A stretch of 64,000 nt of DNA, taken from NCBI RefSeq assembly GCF_900454025.1, contig NZ_UGQM01000001.1, positions 5,208,001 to 5,272,000 on the forward strand, given 5' to 3'. Shown in pieces: positions 1 through 9,024 of this stretch (positions are counted from its first letter, which is position 1; every line of letters starts with the position of its first letter). The DNA comes from Mycolicibacterium gilvum. Its GTDB lineage: Bacteria > Actinomycetota > Actinomycetes > Mycobacteriales > Mycobacteriaceae. The translations under genes and the position numbers were made by a program. The notes under the pieces are model-generated. The model worked only from the letters and a program-made list of their open reading frames with translations. It searched no databases and was not told where the DNA came from.

Positions 1-758
1 AATTGCGAGACAAGCCATGCCGCACGCTGAGCCGGGTTGCCCGCCTTCACCACCGACAGCCGCAGCGACTCCCGGTCGAGCCCACCGCGCAACACCAGCG
101 TGTCGTGCTCGCTTTCGGGTCCACCCACGCCGAGCTGCGCGGCGACGTCGGCGACCACCCGGTCGTTGGCCGTCGCGGTCGTCGCCAGCACCGGCACGTC
201 GGCACCGAGGTCGGCGATCAGCGTGCGGATGCGCCGGTAATCGGGGCGGAAATCATGTCCCCAGTCGGATACGCAGTGCGCCTCGTCGACGACGACCAGA
301 CCTGCGTCATCGGCGAGCGCCGGCAGCACCTCGTCACGAAAGTCGGGATTGTTCAACCGTTCCGGGCTCACCAGCAGCACGTCGAGCTCGCCGCGTCGCA
401 CCCTGTCGTGAATGTCGGACCAGTCCGTCACGTTGCTGGAGTTGATGGTCGCGGCGTGCACTCCCGCCCGCTCGGCTGCGGCGACCTGGTTGCGCATCAG
501 AGCCAGCAGCGGCGACACGATCACCGTCGGACCGTGGCCCGCGGCACGCAGGAGTTTCGCCGAGATGAAGTAGACCGCCGACTTGCCCCAACCGGTGCGC
601 TGCACCACCAGCGCGCGGCGCCGGTGCACCACCAGCGCCTCGATCGCCGTCCACTGGTCGTCGCGCAGGACCGCGTCCGGACCCGCCAATTGTTCGAGGA
701 TCGCCTGCGCGTCAGCTCTGGTCGCCGTCGCCTTCGCGACTGCAGGGGAATCGTTCAT
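1..758 (-). CDS. RecQ-family ATP-dependent DNA helicase (3' end beyond window)
   Basis: About 252 N-terminal residues of a superfamily 2 helicase that would unwind DNA in an ATP-dependent way during repair. The reading frame starts at ATG 758 (MNDSPAVAKATATR) and runs off the left edge. Visible motifs are a Q-motif region (DDQWTAIEAL, about residue 34), Walker A with GWGKS near residues 56-60, motif Ia (VIVSPLLALMRNQ) and the DEAH box in VVVDEAHCVSDWGHDFRP, whose SDWGHDFRP extension is typical of RecQ rather than of other DEAD/DEAH proteins. A TTAT-type motif III (VLATTATA) follows. The C-terminal RQC/HRDC part cannot be judged. It lies 45 nt downstream of the TrhA gene on the same strand and has no obvious link to steroid metabolism. 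Confidence 0.85.
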   Translation of the reverse strand, partial: MNDSPAVAKATATRADAQAILEQLAGPDAVLRDDQWTAIEALVVHRRRALVVQRTGWGKSAVYFISAKLLRAAGHGPTVIVSPLLALMRNQVAAAERAGVHAATINSSNVTDWSDIHDRVRRGELDVLLVSPERLNNPDFRDEVLPALADDAGLVVVDEAHCVSDWGHDFRPDYRRIRTLIADLGADVPVLATTATANDRVVADVAAQLGVGGPESEHDTLVLRGGLDRESLRLSVVKAGNPAQRAAWLVSQ

Positions 759-803
759 GAGGCCCATCGTGCCTGCTGGGTCTGACGGCGGCACGCGCCG
801 TCA

Positions 804-1463
804 GTGGACGATGAGCCAGATCGCTGCGAAATGGCACGCCGCTGCTGCGACGGTGAACGCATGAAAGAACTCGTGGTGGCCGAAAGTCGCAGGCCACGGA
901 TTCGGCCATTGCACGCCGTAGAGGATCGCACCCAGGTTGTAGAGCACACCGCCGGCGATCAGGAGCGCGACCACCGTGGCGCCCGCACCGTGAAGCAAAG
1001 CGTCGGCAAACCAGATCGCGACGTACCCCAGCATCAGATACAACGGGATGCCCACCCACCGCGGCGCCGACGGCCAGCACATCTTCAGGGCCACGCCGGC
1101 CAGCGCGCCCGCCCAGACCATCGTCAGCACCTCGGCGCCGACCCCGGGCGGAAGGGCGAGTACGGCCAACGGCGTGTAACTCGCCGCGATGAACAGGAAG
1201 ATCACCGAGTGGTCGAGTCGCATCATCCACTTCTCGGCCTGCGGTGATCCCCACTCGACGCGGTGGTAGGTGGCACTGACGGTGAACATCGCCACGACAC
1301 CGGCGACGTACACCGAGGCCGCCCACCCAGCGCGCTCCGACGGCGACATCCAGGCGCCCTGGACCAACGCGACACCCGCGAAGACGGCCACGACGGCCGA
1401 CACCAGATGTATCCACCCGCGCGCGCGGGGCCGCCGGGCGATGCCGTCGACAACCGGGTCCAA
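804..1463 (-). CDS. TrhA/hemolysin-III (PAQR-like) integral membrane protein
   Basis: A 219-220-residue membrane protein of the hemolysin III/TrhA family, related to the PAQR receptors; M. tuberculosis has a relative (Rv1085c, recalled). About seven hydrophobic segments are seen, starting with IHLVSAVVAVFAGVALVQG near residue 18. The family's conserved polar motifs are present: SATYHR near residue 65, DHSVIFLFIAASYTP near residue 85, and a C-terminal GHHEFFHAFTVAAAACH supplying the histidines proposed to hold a metal. The start is TTG 1463: after the upstream in-frame TGA there is no ATG or GTG before it, so TTG (or a CTG slightly upstream) must be used. The biochemical role is unsettled in the family (membrane-fluidity homeostasis is proposed). 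The name hemolysin is historical. Confidence 0.85.
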
Positions 1464-1601
1464 GGGGATGGGCCCAGTCAGTGCATCGCCGTTGATCAGG
1501 ACATCTCCGATGTGTGGGCGAGCCGCGGGTCGTCACCGCGAAACCGGGGCGTGTCGCACCGGCGCAGGCGAATGGTAGCGCCCGGCGATGTGCCGGCGCG
1601 A

Positions 1602-2660
1602 TCAGGCGCGCGTCGCCTCGGCTTCCTGTTCGCGCTTGATCTCCAGCGCGATGTCGATCAGCTGGTCCTCCTGGCCGCCGATCAGCTTGCGCTGACCCGC
1701 GCGGTGCAGAAGCTGGTGCGCAGGCACACCGTAGCGCTCCGACTGACGGATCGCGTGCTTGAGGAAGCTGGAGTACACACCCGAGTAACCCATGATCAGC
1801 GCGTTGCGGTCCAGCAGGCATTCGGCCGGCATCGCAGGGGCGACGACCTCCTCGGCCGCATCGGCGATGTCGAAGAAGTCGATGCCCGTCTTGACGCCGA
1901 TCTTGTCGAACACGCCGATGAGCGCCTCGACCGGCGCGTTGCCGGCGCCCGCGCCGAACCGGCGGCACGAGCCGTCGATCTGCTTGGCGCCCGCGCGCAC
2001 GGCCTCGATCGAATTGGCGACCCCGAGGCCCAGGTTCTCGTGGCCGTGAAAGCCGACCTGAGCGTCGTCGCCGAGTTCTGCGACCAAAGCCGATACGCGA
2101 TCGGCGACCCCTTCGAGAACGAGCGCGCCCGCCGAGTCGACGACATAGACGCACTGGCAGCCCGCATCGGCCATGATGCGGGCCTGTTTGGCGAGCTTCT
2201 CCGGCGAGATGGTGTGGCTCATCATCAGGAAGCCGACGGTCTCCAGACCCAGTTCGCGCGCCAGCCCGAAATGCTGAATGGACACGTCGGCCTCGGTGCA
2301 GTGGGTCGCGATGCGGCAGATCGAGCCACCGTTGTTCTGGGCCTCTTTGATGTCTTCCTTGGTGCCCACCCCGGGCAGCATCAGGAAAGCGATCTTCGAT
2401 TCTTTGGCCGTCTCGGCGGCCAGCTTGATCAGCTCCTGCTCCGGGGTCTTGGAGAACCCGTAGTTGAAGCTCGACCCGCCGAGCCCGTCGCCGTGGGTGA
2501 CCTCGATGACGGGGACGCCCGCCGCGTCGAGGGCCGCGACGATAGAGCCGACCTCGTCTTTGGTGAACTGATGGCGTTTGTGGTGCGAACCGTCGCGCAG
2601 CGACGTGTCCGTCATGCGGACGTCCCAGATCGGGTTGAAGTAGATGTCCTCGGTGCTCAT
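1602..2660 (-). CDS. hsaF: 4-hydroxy-2-oxovalerate/4-hydroxy-2-oxohexanoate aldolase HsaF
   Basis: 352-residue class II DRE-TIM aldolase that splits 4-hydroxy-2-oxo-hexanoate, made from steroid rings A/B, into pyruvate and propanal, which is channelled to HsaG. Visible are the N-terminal [17 protein letters not shown] (catalytic Arg/Asp), the metal-binding [15 protein letters not shown] stretch near residue 200 and the C-terminal communication domain. Length equals that of the BphI/DmpG family. The ATG at 2660 overlaps the hsaG stop by 4 nt (ATGA), consistent with translational coupling of the two subunits of the aldolase-dehydrogenase complex. Third gene of hsaE-hsaG-hsaF, the order of M. 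tuberculosis Rv3536c-Rv3534c. Probably KstR-controlled from the box at 4443-4456. Confidence 0.95.
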   Translation of the reverse strand: MSTEDIYFNPIWDVRMTDTSLRDGSHHKRHQFTKDEVGSIVAALDAAGVPVIEVTHGDGLGGSSFNYGFSKTPEQELIKLAAETAKESKIAFLMLPGVGTKEDIKEAQNNGGSICRIATHCTEADVSIQHFGLARELGLETVGFLMMSHTISPEKLAKQARIMADAGCQCVYVVDSAGALVLEGVADRVSALVAELGDDAQVGFHGHENLGLGVANSIEAVRAGAKQIDGSCRRFGAGAGNAPVEALIGVFDKIGVKTGIDFFDIADAAEEVVAPAMPAECLLDRNALIMGYSGVYSSFLKHAIRQSERYGVPAHQLLHRAGQRKLIGGQEDQLIDIALEIKREQEAEATRA

Positions 2661-3589
2661 GCCTGCGCTCCAGTCGTGGACGTAGCGACGCGTTCCCGGG
2701 CGATTTCTTCGCCCACCTTGGCCGCGGCCGCGGTCATGATGTCCAGGTTTCCAGCGTAGGGCGGCAGATAGTCTCCCGCACCCTCCACTTCGACGAAGAT
2801 CGTGACCAGATGGTTTCCGCCGTTGACCACCGACGGTTCGTCGAACTGCGGTTCGTTGAGCAACCGGTAGCCGGGGACGTAGGTCTGCACCTCGGCGACC
2901 ACGTCCTTGACCGACTGGGTGATCGCAGCGTGGTCTGCGTCCTCCGGGATCGCGCAGAAGATGGTGTCGCGCATGATCATCGGCGGATCGGCCGGGTTGA
3001 GGATGATGATGGCCTTGCCCCGACGCGCACCACCGATCACCTCGACGCCGGCGCTGGTGGTCTTGGTGAACTCGTCGATGTTGGCGCGGGTGCCCGGACC
3101 GGCCGAGGCCGACGACACCGACGCGACGATCTCGGCGTACGGCACGCCGCCCGTGTCGGCGACCGCGCGACTTACTGCGTACACCATCGGAATGGTCGCC
3201 TGTCCACCGCAGGTCACCATGTTGACGTTCGGGGCGTCGAGATGTTCACGCAGGTTGGCCGGCGGGATCACACCGGGGCCGACGGCCGCCGGCGTCAGGT
3301 CGATGGCGCGGATACCCGCCTCGGCGTAGCGCGGCGCGGCGTCGCGGTGCACATAGGCACTGGTCGCCTCGAACACCATGTCCGGCAACTCGCTCTGGGC
3401 CAGCAGCCAGTCGACCCCCTCGTGCGAGGTCTCCAGACCGAGCTTGCGGGCCCGCGCCAAACCCTCGCTCTCGGGGTCGATGCCGATCATCCAGCGCGGC
3501 TCAAGCACATCCGAACGCAGAAGCTTGTAGAGCAGGTCGGTACTGATGTTGCCCGAACCCACGATCGCGACGCTCATTTTCTCAGCCAT
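2657..3589 (-). CDS. hsaG: Acylating acetaldehyde/propanal dehydrogenase HsaG
   Basis: 310-residue CoA-acylating aldehyde dehydrogenase that oxidises propanal (or acetaldehyde) delivered by HsaF to the acyl-CoA, using NAD+ and CoA. The N-terminal Rossmann motif is [11 protein letters not shown] (residues 7-17). The active-site nucleophile is Cys127 in the signature [10 protein letters not shown]. Length matches the BphJ/DmpF/MhpF family. It starts 10 nt after the hsaE stop and overlaps hsaF by 4 nt, so the three genes form one tight operon. Its products feed propionyl-CoA into central metabolism. No missing motif is apparent. Confidence 0.95.
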   Translation of the reverse strand: MAEKMSVAIVGSGNISTDLLYKLLRSDVLEPRWMIGIDPESEGLARARKLGLETSHEGVDWLLAQSELPDMVFEATSAYVHRDAAPRYAEAGIRAIDLTPAAVGPGVIPPANLREHLDAPNVNMVTCGGQATIPMVYAVSRAVADTGGVPYAEIVASVSSASAGPGTRANIDEFTKTTSAGVEVIGGARRGKAIIILNPADPPMIMRDTIFCAIPEDADHAAITQSVKDVVAEVQTYVPGYRLLNEPQFDEPSVVNGGNHLVTIFVEVEGAGDYLPPYAGNLDIMTAAAAKVGEEIARERVATSTTGAQA

Positions 3590-3599
3590 TGTCAGGCTC

Positions 3600-4385
3600 C
3601 TATTCGAAATCCAGTCGTACTGAACCTAACCCGGTGAAGTCGGCGACGAAACGGCTGCCGGGAGGTGCATCTATCGCACGCGTGCACGATCCCGGGAGCA
3701 CGATGTCACCGGCCTTGAGCCGGACACCGAAAGCCTCGACCTTGCGGGCCAGCCAGGCGACGGCGGTGACGGGGTTTCCCAGCACCGCGTCACTGCGCCC
3801 CTCGGCCACCACCTCGCCGTTGTTGGTCAGCACGGCGTCGATGGCACGGATATCGACGTCCTTCGGCGACACCCGGGCCTCACCGAGCACCCAGCCCGCG
3901 GAGCTCGCGTTGTCGGCGATGGTGTCGCACAACTTGATCTGCCAGTTGGTGATGCGAGTGTCGATCAGCTCGATCGCCGGCGCGAACGCCGCCGTCGCGG
4001 CGAGCACGTCGTCCTCGGTACAGCCGGCGCCGGGCAGGTCGTCGGACAGGATGAAGCCGACCTCGACCTCCACCCGGGGATAGAGATATCGACCGGAACC
4101 GACTGGAACATCTTCGAAGACCTGCATCTCTTCGAGCAGGTGGCCGTAGTCGGGTTCGTCGACGCCCATCATCTTCTGCATGGCCTCCGAGGAGAGGCCG
4201 ACCTTGTGGCCGATGATGCGCGCGCCGTCGGCGACGCGTCGGCGGATGTTGATCAGCTGGATCTCGTAGGCGTCGACGACGTCGATGTCGGGATGGGCGT
4301 CGGTCAGCGGGCTGATGGGTTTGCGGCTCTGTTCGGCCTCGGCCAGGTCGGCGGCCAACTTCTCACGCACCTCAGCGGGCAGCAT
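3600..4385 (-). CDS. hsaE: 2-hydroxypenta/hexa-2,4-dienoate hydratase HsaE
   Basis: 261-residue hydratase of the MhpD/fumarylacetoacetate-hydrolase family. It adds water to 2-hydroxyhexa-2,4-dienoate released by HsaD, giving the 4-hydroxy-2-oxo acid used by HsaF. Motifs include the acidic metal-site region [10 protein letters not shown] near residue 100 and [10 protein letters not shown] near residue 60. The start was set at ATG 4385 ([14 protein letters not shown]): it has an upstream GAGGGG Shine-Dalgarno and gives the family length, whereas an in-frame extension to 4574 would run through the KstR box and into kstD on the other strand. First gene of hsaE-G-F, divergent from kstD. Confidence 0.94.
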   Translation of the reverse strand: MLPAEVREKLAADLAEAEQSRKPISPLTDAHPDIDVVDAYEIQLINIRRRVADGARIIGHKVGLSSEAMQKMMGVDEPDYGHLLEEMQVFEDVPVGSGRYLYPRVEVEVGFILSDDLPGAGCTEDDVLAATAAFAPAIELIDTRITNWQIKLCDTIADNASSAGWVLGEARVSPKDVDIRAIDAVLTNNGEVVAEGRSDAVLGNPVTAVAWLARKVEAFGVRLKAGDIVLPGSCTRAIDAPPGSRFVADFTGLGSVRLDFE

Positions 4386-4442
4386 TTCGTGAAGTCCCCT
4401 CGTGTCTTCGACCGGCACAGTTGTTAGTGGGCCGGGCAATTC

Positions 4443-4456
4443 TATAACGTGTTCTA
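4443..4456. promoter_or_regulatory. KstR operator, hsaEGF/kstD divergent region
   Basis: TATAACGTGTTCTA fits the KstR consensus TnnAACnnGTTnnA at every fixed position. It ends one base before the kstD ATG (4458), so KstR would block RNA polymerase on the near-leaderless kstD promoter; its first half, TATAAC, also resembles a -10 element. The single site between divergent genes probably also represses hsaE-G-F. KstR is a TetR-family cholesterol-catabolism repressor (established); its gene is not in this window. Confidence 0.85.
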
Positions 4457-4457
4457 C

Positions 4458-6170
4458 ATGACGCAGCAGGAGTATGACGTCGTCGTGGTGGGCAGCGGCG
4501 CCGCCGGCATGGTGGCCGCCCTCACCGCAGCTCACCAGGGCCTCTCGACGATAGTCGTTGAGAAGGCGCCGCACTACGGTGGTTCCACTGCGCGGTCAGG
4601 TGGCGGAGTCTGGATCCCGAACAACGAAGTGCTGAAACGAGACGGGGTCAAAGACACCGCCGAGGCGGCCCGCACCTACCTGCACTCGATCGTCGGCGAT
4701 GCCGTGCCGGCCGAGAAGATCGACACCTACCTCGACCGCGGTCCGGAGATGCTGTCGTTCGTGCTGAAGCACTCCCCGCTGAAGCTGTGCTGGGTGCCGG
4801 GATACTCCGACTACTACCCCGAGACGCCGGGCGGCAAGCCCACCGGCCGATCTGTGGAACCCAAACCGTTCAACGCCAAGAAGCTCGGGCCCGACGAGAA
4901 GGGTCTGGAACCGCCGTACGGCAAGGTGCCGCTGAACATGGTGGTGATGCAGCAGGACTACGTGCGGCTCAATCAGCTCAAGCGCCATCCGCGCGGTGTG
5001 CTGCGCAGCCTGAAGGTGGGCGTGCGTTCGGTGTGGGCCAACGCCACCGGCAAGAACCTCGTCGGCATGGGCCGCGCCCTGATCGCGCCACTGCGCATCG
5101 GTCTGCAGAAGGCAGGCGTGCCGGTGCTGCTGAACACCGCCCTGACCGACCTCCACGTCGAGGACGGCGTCGTCACCGGCATCTATGTCGTCGCCACCGG
5201 GGACTCCGTCAACGCTGAGCCGCAACTGATCCGCGCGCGGCGCGCAGTCATCCTCGGCAGCGGCGGCTTCGAGCACAACGAGCAGATGCGGGTGAAGTAC
5301 CAGCGGGCGCCCATCACCACCGAATGGACGGTGGGCGCGGTGGCCAACACCGGCGACGGCATCGTGGCCGCCGAAAAACTCGGCGCCGCACTGGAGATCA
5401 TGGAGGACGCCTGGTGGGGACCGACGGTGCCGCTGGAGGGCGCACCGTGGTTCGCGCTGTCCGAGCGCAACTCCCCCGGCTCGATCATCGTCAACATGGC
5501 GGGCAAGCGGTTCATGAACGAGTCGATGCCCTACGTAGAGGCCTGCCACCACATGTACGGCGGCCAGTACGGCCAGGGACCGGGACCGGGCGAGAACATC
5601 CCGGCCTGGCTGATCTTCGACCAGCAGTATCGTGACCGCTACATCTTCGCGGGCCTGCAACCGGGACAACGCATTCCGTCGAAGTGGCTGGAGTCCGGCG
5701 TCATCGTCAAGGCCGACACCCTCGACGAGTTGGCCGCGAAGACCGGACTGCCCGCAGACGCGTTCAAGGCGACGGTCGACCGCTTCAACGGGTTCGCCCG
5801 GTCGGGGCGTGACGAGGACTTCAAGCGAGGCGAGAGCGCGTACGACCGCTACTACGGCGATCCCACGAACAAGCCGAATCCGAACCTGGGCGAGATCAAG
5901 CAGGGCCCGTTCTACGCGGCCAAGATGGTGCCCGGTGATCTCGGCACCAAGGGCGGAATCCGCACCGACGTGCACGGGCGGGCGCTTCGCGACGACGGCT
6001 CCGTGATCGAAGGGCTCTACGCCGCCGGTAATGTCAGCTCGCCGGTGATGGGCCACACCTATCCCGGCCCCGGAGGGACCATCGGTCCCGCGATGACCTT
6101 CGGTTATCTTGCAGCGCTCCACATCGCCGGAGCCGCTTCGGCGGCGACATACAGCCCCGGAAAGGGATGA
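4458..6170 (+). CDS. kstD: 3-ketosteroid delta-1-dehydrogenase
   Basis: 570-residue FAD flavoenzyme that introduces the C1-C2 double bond into 3-keto-4-ene steroids, a step that leads to opening of ring B. The N-terminal dinucleotide fold carries VVVVGSGAAGMVAAL (GxGxxG at residues 12-17) and the family signature HYGGSTARSGGGVW. The C-terminal HTYPGPGGTIG (Tyr about residue 535) corresponds to the Tyr/Gly pair that binds the 3-keto group in Rhodococcus KstD1. Two starts compete: GTG 4449 lies inside the KstR box, so ATG 4458 (MTQQEYDVVVVG), which matches the known Mtb start, is preferred. Followed after 1 nt by hsd4B. KstR-regulated. Confidence 0.96.
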   Translation: MTQQEYDVVVVGSGAAGMVAALTAAHQGLSTIVVEKAPHYGGSTARSGGGVWIPNNEVLKRDGVKDTAEAARTYLHSIVGDAVPAEKIDTYLDRGPEMLSFVLKHSPLKLCWVPGYSDYYPETPGGKPTGRSVEPKPFNAKKLGPDEKGLEPPYGKVPLNMVVMQQDYVRLNQLKRHPRGVLRSLKVGVRSVWANATGKNLVGMGRALIAPLRIGLQKAGVPVLLNTALTDLHVEDGVVTGIYVVATGDSVNAEPQLIRARRAVILGSGGFEHNEQMRVKYQRAPITTEWTVGAVANTGDGIVAAEKLGAALEIMEDAWWGPTVPLEGAPWFALSERNSPGSIIVNMAGKRFMNESMPYVEACHHMYGGQYGQGPGPGENIPAWLIFDQQYRDRYIFAGLQPGQRIPSKWLESGVIVKADTLDELAAKTGLPADAFKATVDRFNGFARSGRDEDFKRGESAYDRYYGDPTNKPNPNLGEIKQGPFYAAKMVPGDLGTKGGIRTDVHGRALRDDGSVIEGLYAAGNVSSPVMGHTYPGPGGTIGPAMTFGYLAALHIAGAASAATYSPGKG

Positions 6171-6171
6171 C

Positions 6172-7032
6172 GTGCCCATCAATCTCGACGAGGCCATAGG
6201 CGCCGAGCTGCCACCGGTCGAATTCTCGTGGACCAGCAGCGATGTCCAGCTGTACCACCTCGGGCTGGGCGCGGGCGCCGATCCGATGGACCCGCGTGAG
6301 CTGCGCTACCTGGTCGACGACACCCCGCAGGTTCTTCCCACCTTCGGCAACGTGGCGCAGAGCTTCCACATGACCGAGCCGCCCGCGGTGAAGTTCCCCG
6401 GCATCGACATCGAGTTGAGCAAGGTGCTGCACGCCAGCGAAGCCGTCACCGTGCCCGGACCGGTCCCGGCCGCGGGGACCGGGATCGCGGTCACCCGGTT
6501 CACCGAGATCTGGGACAAGGGCAAGGCTGCCGTCATCTGGTCGGAGACCGAGGTCAAGGATCCCGACGGAACGCTGTTGTGGACGCAGAAGCGGTCGATC
6601 TTCGCCCGCGGTGAGGGCGGCTTCGGCGGCGACCGCGGACCGTCCACCTCGACCGCGGCCCCCGACCGCGCACCCGATCTGGAGTTGACGGTGCCAACCT
6701 CACCTCAGCAGGCGCTGCTCTACCGGATGTGCGGCGACCGCAACCCGCTGCATTCGGACCCCGAGTTCGCCGCCGCCGCCGGCTTTCCGCGGCCCATCCT
6801 GCACGGCCTGTGCACGTACGGCATGACCTGCAAGGCACTGGTGGACAACCTGCTCGACGGCGATGTCCGGGGCCTGAAGTCCTACGGCGCCCGGATGGCC
6901 GGGGTGGTGTTCCCGGGGGAGACGTTGCGCGTCAGCGTGTGGAAGGACGGCGGCAGCTATACCGCCACCGTCACCGCACCCGAACGCGACAATGCGGTGG
7001 CGCTGGCCGGGGTCGAGTTCGTCCCGGCCTGA
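6172..7032 (+). CDS. hsd4B: MaoC-like enoyl-CoA hydratase (Hsd4B type)
   Basis: 286-residue double-hotdog hydratase closely resembling Rv3538 of M. tuberculosis, annotated Hsd4B and thought to hydrate steroid side-chain enoyl-CoAs. The C-terminal half has the hydratase-2 motif YRMCGDRNPLHSD (about residues 184-196), giving the catalytic Asp/His pair. The N-terminal half is a second, motif-poor hotdog. The GTG start at 6172 (MPINLDEAIGAELPP) begins 1 nt after the kstD TGA, so it is co-transcribed with kstD and translationally coupled. The name is historical; whether it acts as a 17-beta-hydroxysteroid dehydrogenase-type protein or only as a hydratase is not decided by sequence. Confidence 0.9.
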   Translation: MPINLDEAIGAELPPVEFSWTSSDVQLYHLGLGAGADPMDPRELRYLVDDTPQVLPTFGNVAQSFHMTEPPAVKFPGIDIELSKVLHASEAVTVPGPVPAAGTGIAVTRFTEIWDKGKAAVIWSETEVKDPDGTLLWTQKRSIFARGEGGFGGDRGPSTSTAAPDRAPDLELTVPTSPQQALLYRMCGDRNPLHSDPEFAAAAGFPRPILHGLCTYGMTCKALVDNLLDGDVRGLKSYGARMAGVVFPGETLRVSVWKDGGSYTATVTAPERDNAVALAGVEFVPA

Positions 7033-7043
7033 CGCGACACCTG

Positions 7044-7526
7044 CTACTGGCAGAGCTCGGAGATCTGTGTCGCCGCCGTCTGCGCGTCGTTCATCCTCGT
7101 GACCTGATTGGCATCGTCGGCGGGCGTGCCCGCAAGCTGACCCATCCCGATGTACTCAAGGTTGTTCGCGAAGGTCCGCACCGCCTCGGCCAAATCGTCG
7201 GGCACCTCGCCGTCGAGACGGGACAGCAGGAACTGACCGCCGCCGAGGGTGGCCAGGCGCGCATTGGCCGCGACGGCCTGCGTCGCAACGGGTTCGGGTC
7301 CGAGATTTGCATTCGTTTGCAACGACACCGCATTGCGGACCAGCGCAAACGCATTGCACACCCTGGTCTTGGGGTCGGTGGTCTGGTCGGCGGTCGACGC
7401 CGAGGTATCACCCGACGGGGCGCTCACCAACGCATACACAGCGACCGCGAGCGCTGCGAGCGCGACCACCAGGGCAGCAATGACGAGTTGTCCGGTACGT
7501 CGCGAAGCAGCTGCAGATTCATACAC
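7044..7526 (-). CDS. Hypothetical single-TM exported/membrane protein
   Basis: 160-residue protein of unknown function. After a short basic N-terminus (SRRTGQ) there is one hydrophobic helix, LVIAALVVALAALAVAVYAL (about residues 14-33), then a Ser/Thr/Asp linker and an extracytoplasmic domain of about 110 residues with two cysteines (RVCNAF and the C-terminal ELCQ) that could form a disulfide. Type II membrane topology or an uncleaved signal anchor fits. It ends tail-to-tail 11 nt from hsd4B. Many mycobacteria carry such small membrane proteins beside lipid genes; no motif supports a specific role. Confidence 0.75.
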   Translation of the reverse strand: MYESAAASRRTGQLVIAALVVALAALAVAVYALVSAPSGDTSASTADQTTDPKTRVCNAFALVRNAVSLQTNANLGPEPVATQAVAANARLATLGGGQFLLSRLDGEVPDDLAEAVRTFANNLEYIGMGQLAGTPADDANQVTRMNDAQTAATQISELCQ

Positions 7527-7650
7527 CGGGCGATCATAGCCCGGTCATCGCCGGCGAAAATGCCGACGCGCCACAGCTTTTGCACGTCGCGGCAAACAAC
7601 AGCAGGCCCACCGGGGATACCGATGGGCCTGCTGTCTCGCTGAATGACTT

Positions 7651-9024
7651 CTAGTCGTCGGAGTCCGCCGAACCCGAGGAACCCGAGCTCGTCTCGGTCT
7701 CGCCGTCCGCACCTGCGTCACCGTCGGAGCCGATCGCACCACCCGCTCCGCCCGGGCCGCCCTTACCGGCCACCGGCGTCTTGGTGCCGCCGGTCTCGTT
7801 GTACCCGTCGCCGCCGATACCGCCGTTGCCGCCGTTGCCCACGGCGGCTCCGCCGTTGCCGCCGGCACCGCCGTTTCCGCCCTTGCCGTTGCCGGTGCCC
7901 ACCGGATCGCCTTCTTCGTCGGGCACACCGCCCCAGCCGTAGCCGCCGTCGCCGCCGTCACCGCCGTCGCCCACGACCCTGGCCCCGCCGCCGTTGCCGC
8001 CGTTGCCGCCGGTCGCGTCACCGTTCAGGCTTTCCGCGGCACCGCCGTGGCCGCCACGTCCGCCTGTCAGGCCGCCGGCACCGCCGTTACCGCCCTGCGC
8101 GTCGGCCTCTTCGTAACCCCAGCCGTCACCGCCCGTGCCGCCGGCGCCACCGGAGCCGCTGTCGGCACGGGAGCCACCCCCGTTGCCTCCGACGCCGCCC
8201 TTGCCGACCTTGCCGTCAGCCCACGCGGAGCCGCTCCCGCCGTCGCCGCCGCTGCCGGCCTTGCCGTAATTGGTGCCGCCGCCGGTGCCTCCGGCACCTC
8301 CGGTCGCGCTGCCGGACTCCGACCACGCCTGGCCGCCGGCCCCTCCGTCGCCGGCCTGGCCCAGCTGGCTCCTGCCGCCGTTACCGCCGCGGCCACCGGT
8401 CGCGTTGTTCTTCGCCGCGTCCGTTCCGGTGAAATTGCTGGTGTTGTCGTCATTGCCGCCCGCGCCGCCGTCGCCGCCACGACCGAACAGGCTGCCGTCG
8501 CCACCCCGGCCACCCTGGCCCGCCGCGGACACGAGTGCACCGTTCGCGCCGTACACGGCGTTGACGCCGTCACCGCCATTGCCGCCGTCGCCGAAGTACA
8601 GACCCGCCTTGCCACCGGCTCCGCCGTAGCGACCGTCGCCGCCGTTGCCGCCCAGCAGCCCGCCGTTGCCGCCGTTGCAGGCCTCACCTGTGCAGTCGGC
8701 AGCCGCGTCGAGGCCATCGCCGATCAACCAGCCGCCCGGCCCGATGATCGGCCGTAACGCCGGGGTCGCACTGGCCTGTGCCAGTGCCGACGAGGAGTCG
8801 GTCTTGGCACGATCGCTGCCCGCGTCGAGCGTCAGCCACAGCAACTCTTCCTCGTTCGACACGAGCTGCACGCGGGGGTCGGTGGAGGTGGATGCATCGA
8901 CATCGGTCAGCAGCGCCGTGCCGACACCGGCAAGGGCCGCGCTGGCCATGCCCGCCGTGATACCGGCGCCGAGATACCTGCGAATTGCCGCCGAGCGATC
9001 GCTCGTATTGGCGTGCCTTGCCAT
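7651..9024 (-). CDS. PGRS-like Gly/Asn/Asp-rich exported protein without a PE domain
   Basis: 457-residue protein. The N-terminus (MARHANTSDRSAAIRRYL) is basic and followed by a hydrophobic segment, LGAGITAGMASAALAGVGTALL, that may act as a signal or anchor. A 75-residue linker (LVSNEEELLWLTLDAG) precedes about 320 residues of GGxGG/GGNGG repeats such as GGNGGDGRYGGAGGKAG and GGNGGAGGNGGAAVGNGG, ending in a Ser/Asp tail. The repeat region resembles PE_PGRS proteins, and GGxGxD-like motifs recall calcium-binding beta rolls, but no PE domain (about 95 residues with a YxxxD/E export motif) is seen. The start at ATG 9024 was chosen over an in-frame codon at 9072 because the export-like segment follows directly. 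It occupies the slot of PPE63 (Rv3539) in M. tuberculosis. Confidence 0.8.
   Translation of the reverse strand: MARHANTSDRSAAIRRYLGAGITAGMASAALAGVGTALLTDVDASTSTDPRVQLVSNEEELLWLTLDAGSDRAKTDSSSALAQASATPALRPIIGPGGWLIGDGLDAAADCTGEACNGGNGGLLGGNGGDGRYGGAGGKAGLYFGDGGNGGDGVNAVYGANGALVSAAGQGGRGGDGSLFGRGGDGGAGGNDDNTSNFTGTDAAKNNATGGRGGNGGRSQLGQAGDGGAGGQAWSESGSATGGAGGTGGGTNYGKAGSGGDGGSGSAWADGKVGKGGVGGNGGGSRADSGSGGAGGTGGDGWGYEEADAQGGNGGAGGLTGGRGGHGGAAESLNGDATGGNGGNGGGARVVGDGGDGGDGGYGWGGVPDEEGDPVGTGNGKGGNGGAGGNGGAAVGNGGNGGIGGDGYNETGGTKTPVAGKGGPGGAGGAIGSDGDAGADGETETSSGSSGSADSDD

Noticed and set aside
4386..4574. N-terminal extension of HsaE to 4574
   Set aside because: It crosses the KstR operator and overlaps the start of kstD; ATG 4385 has a ribosome site and matches the family.
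7651..9024. Short repeated units in high-GC DNA suggesting a CRISPR or VNTR array
   Set aside because: The repeats are irregular codons for Gly/Asn/Asp in one uninterrupted reading frame; no fixed repeat-spacer spacing and no cas genes.
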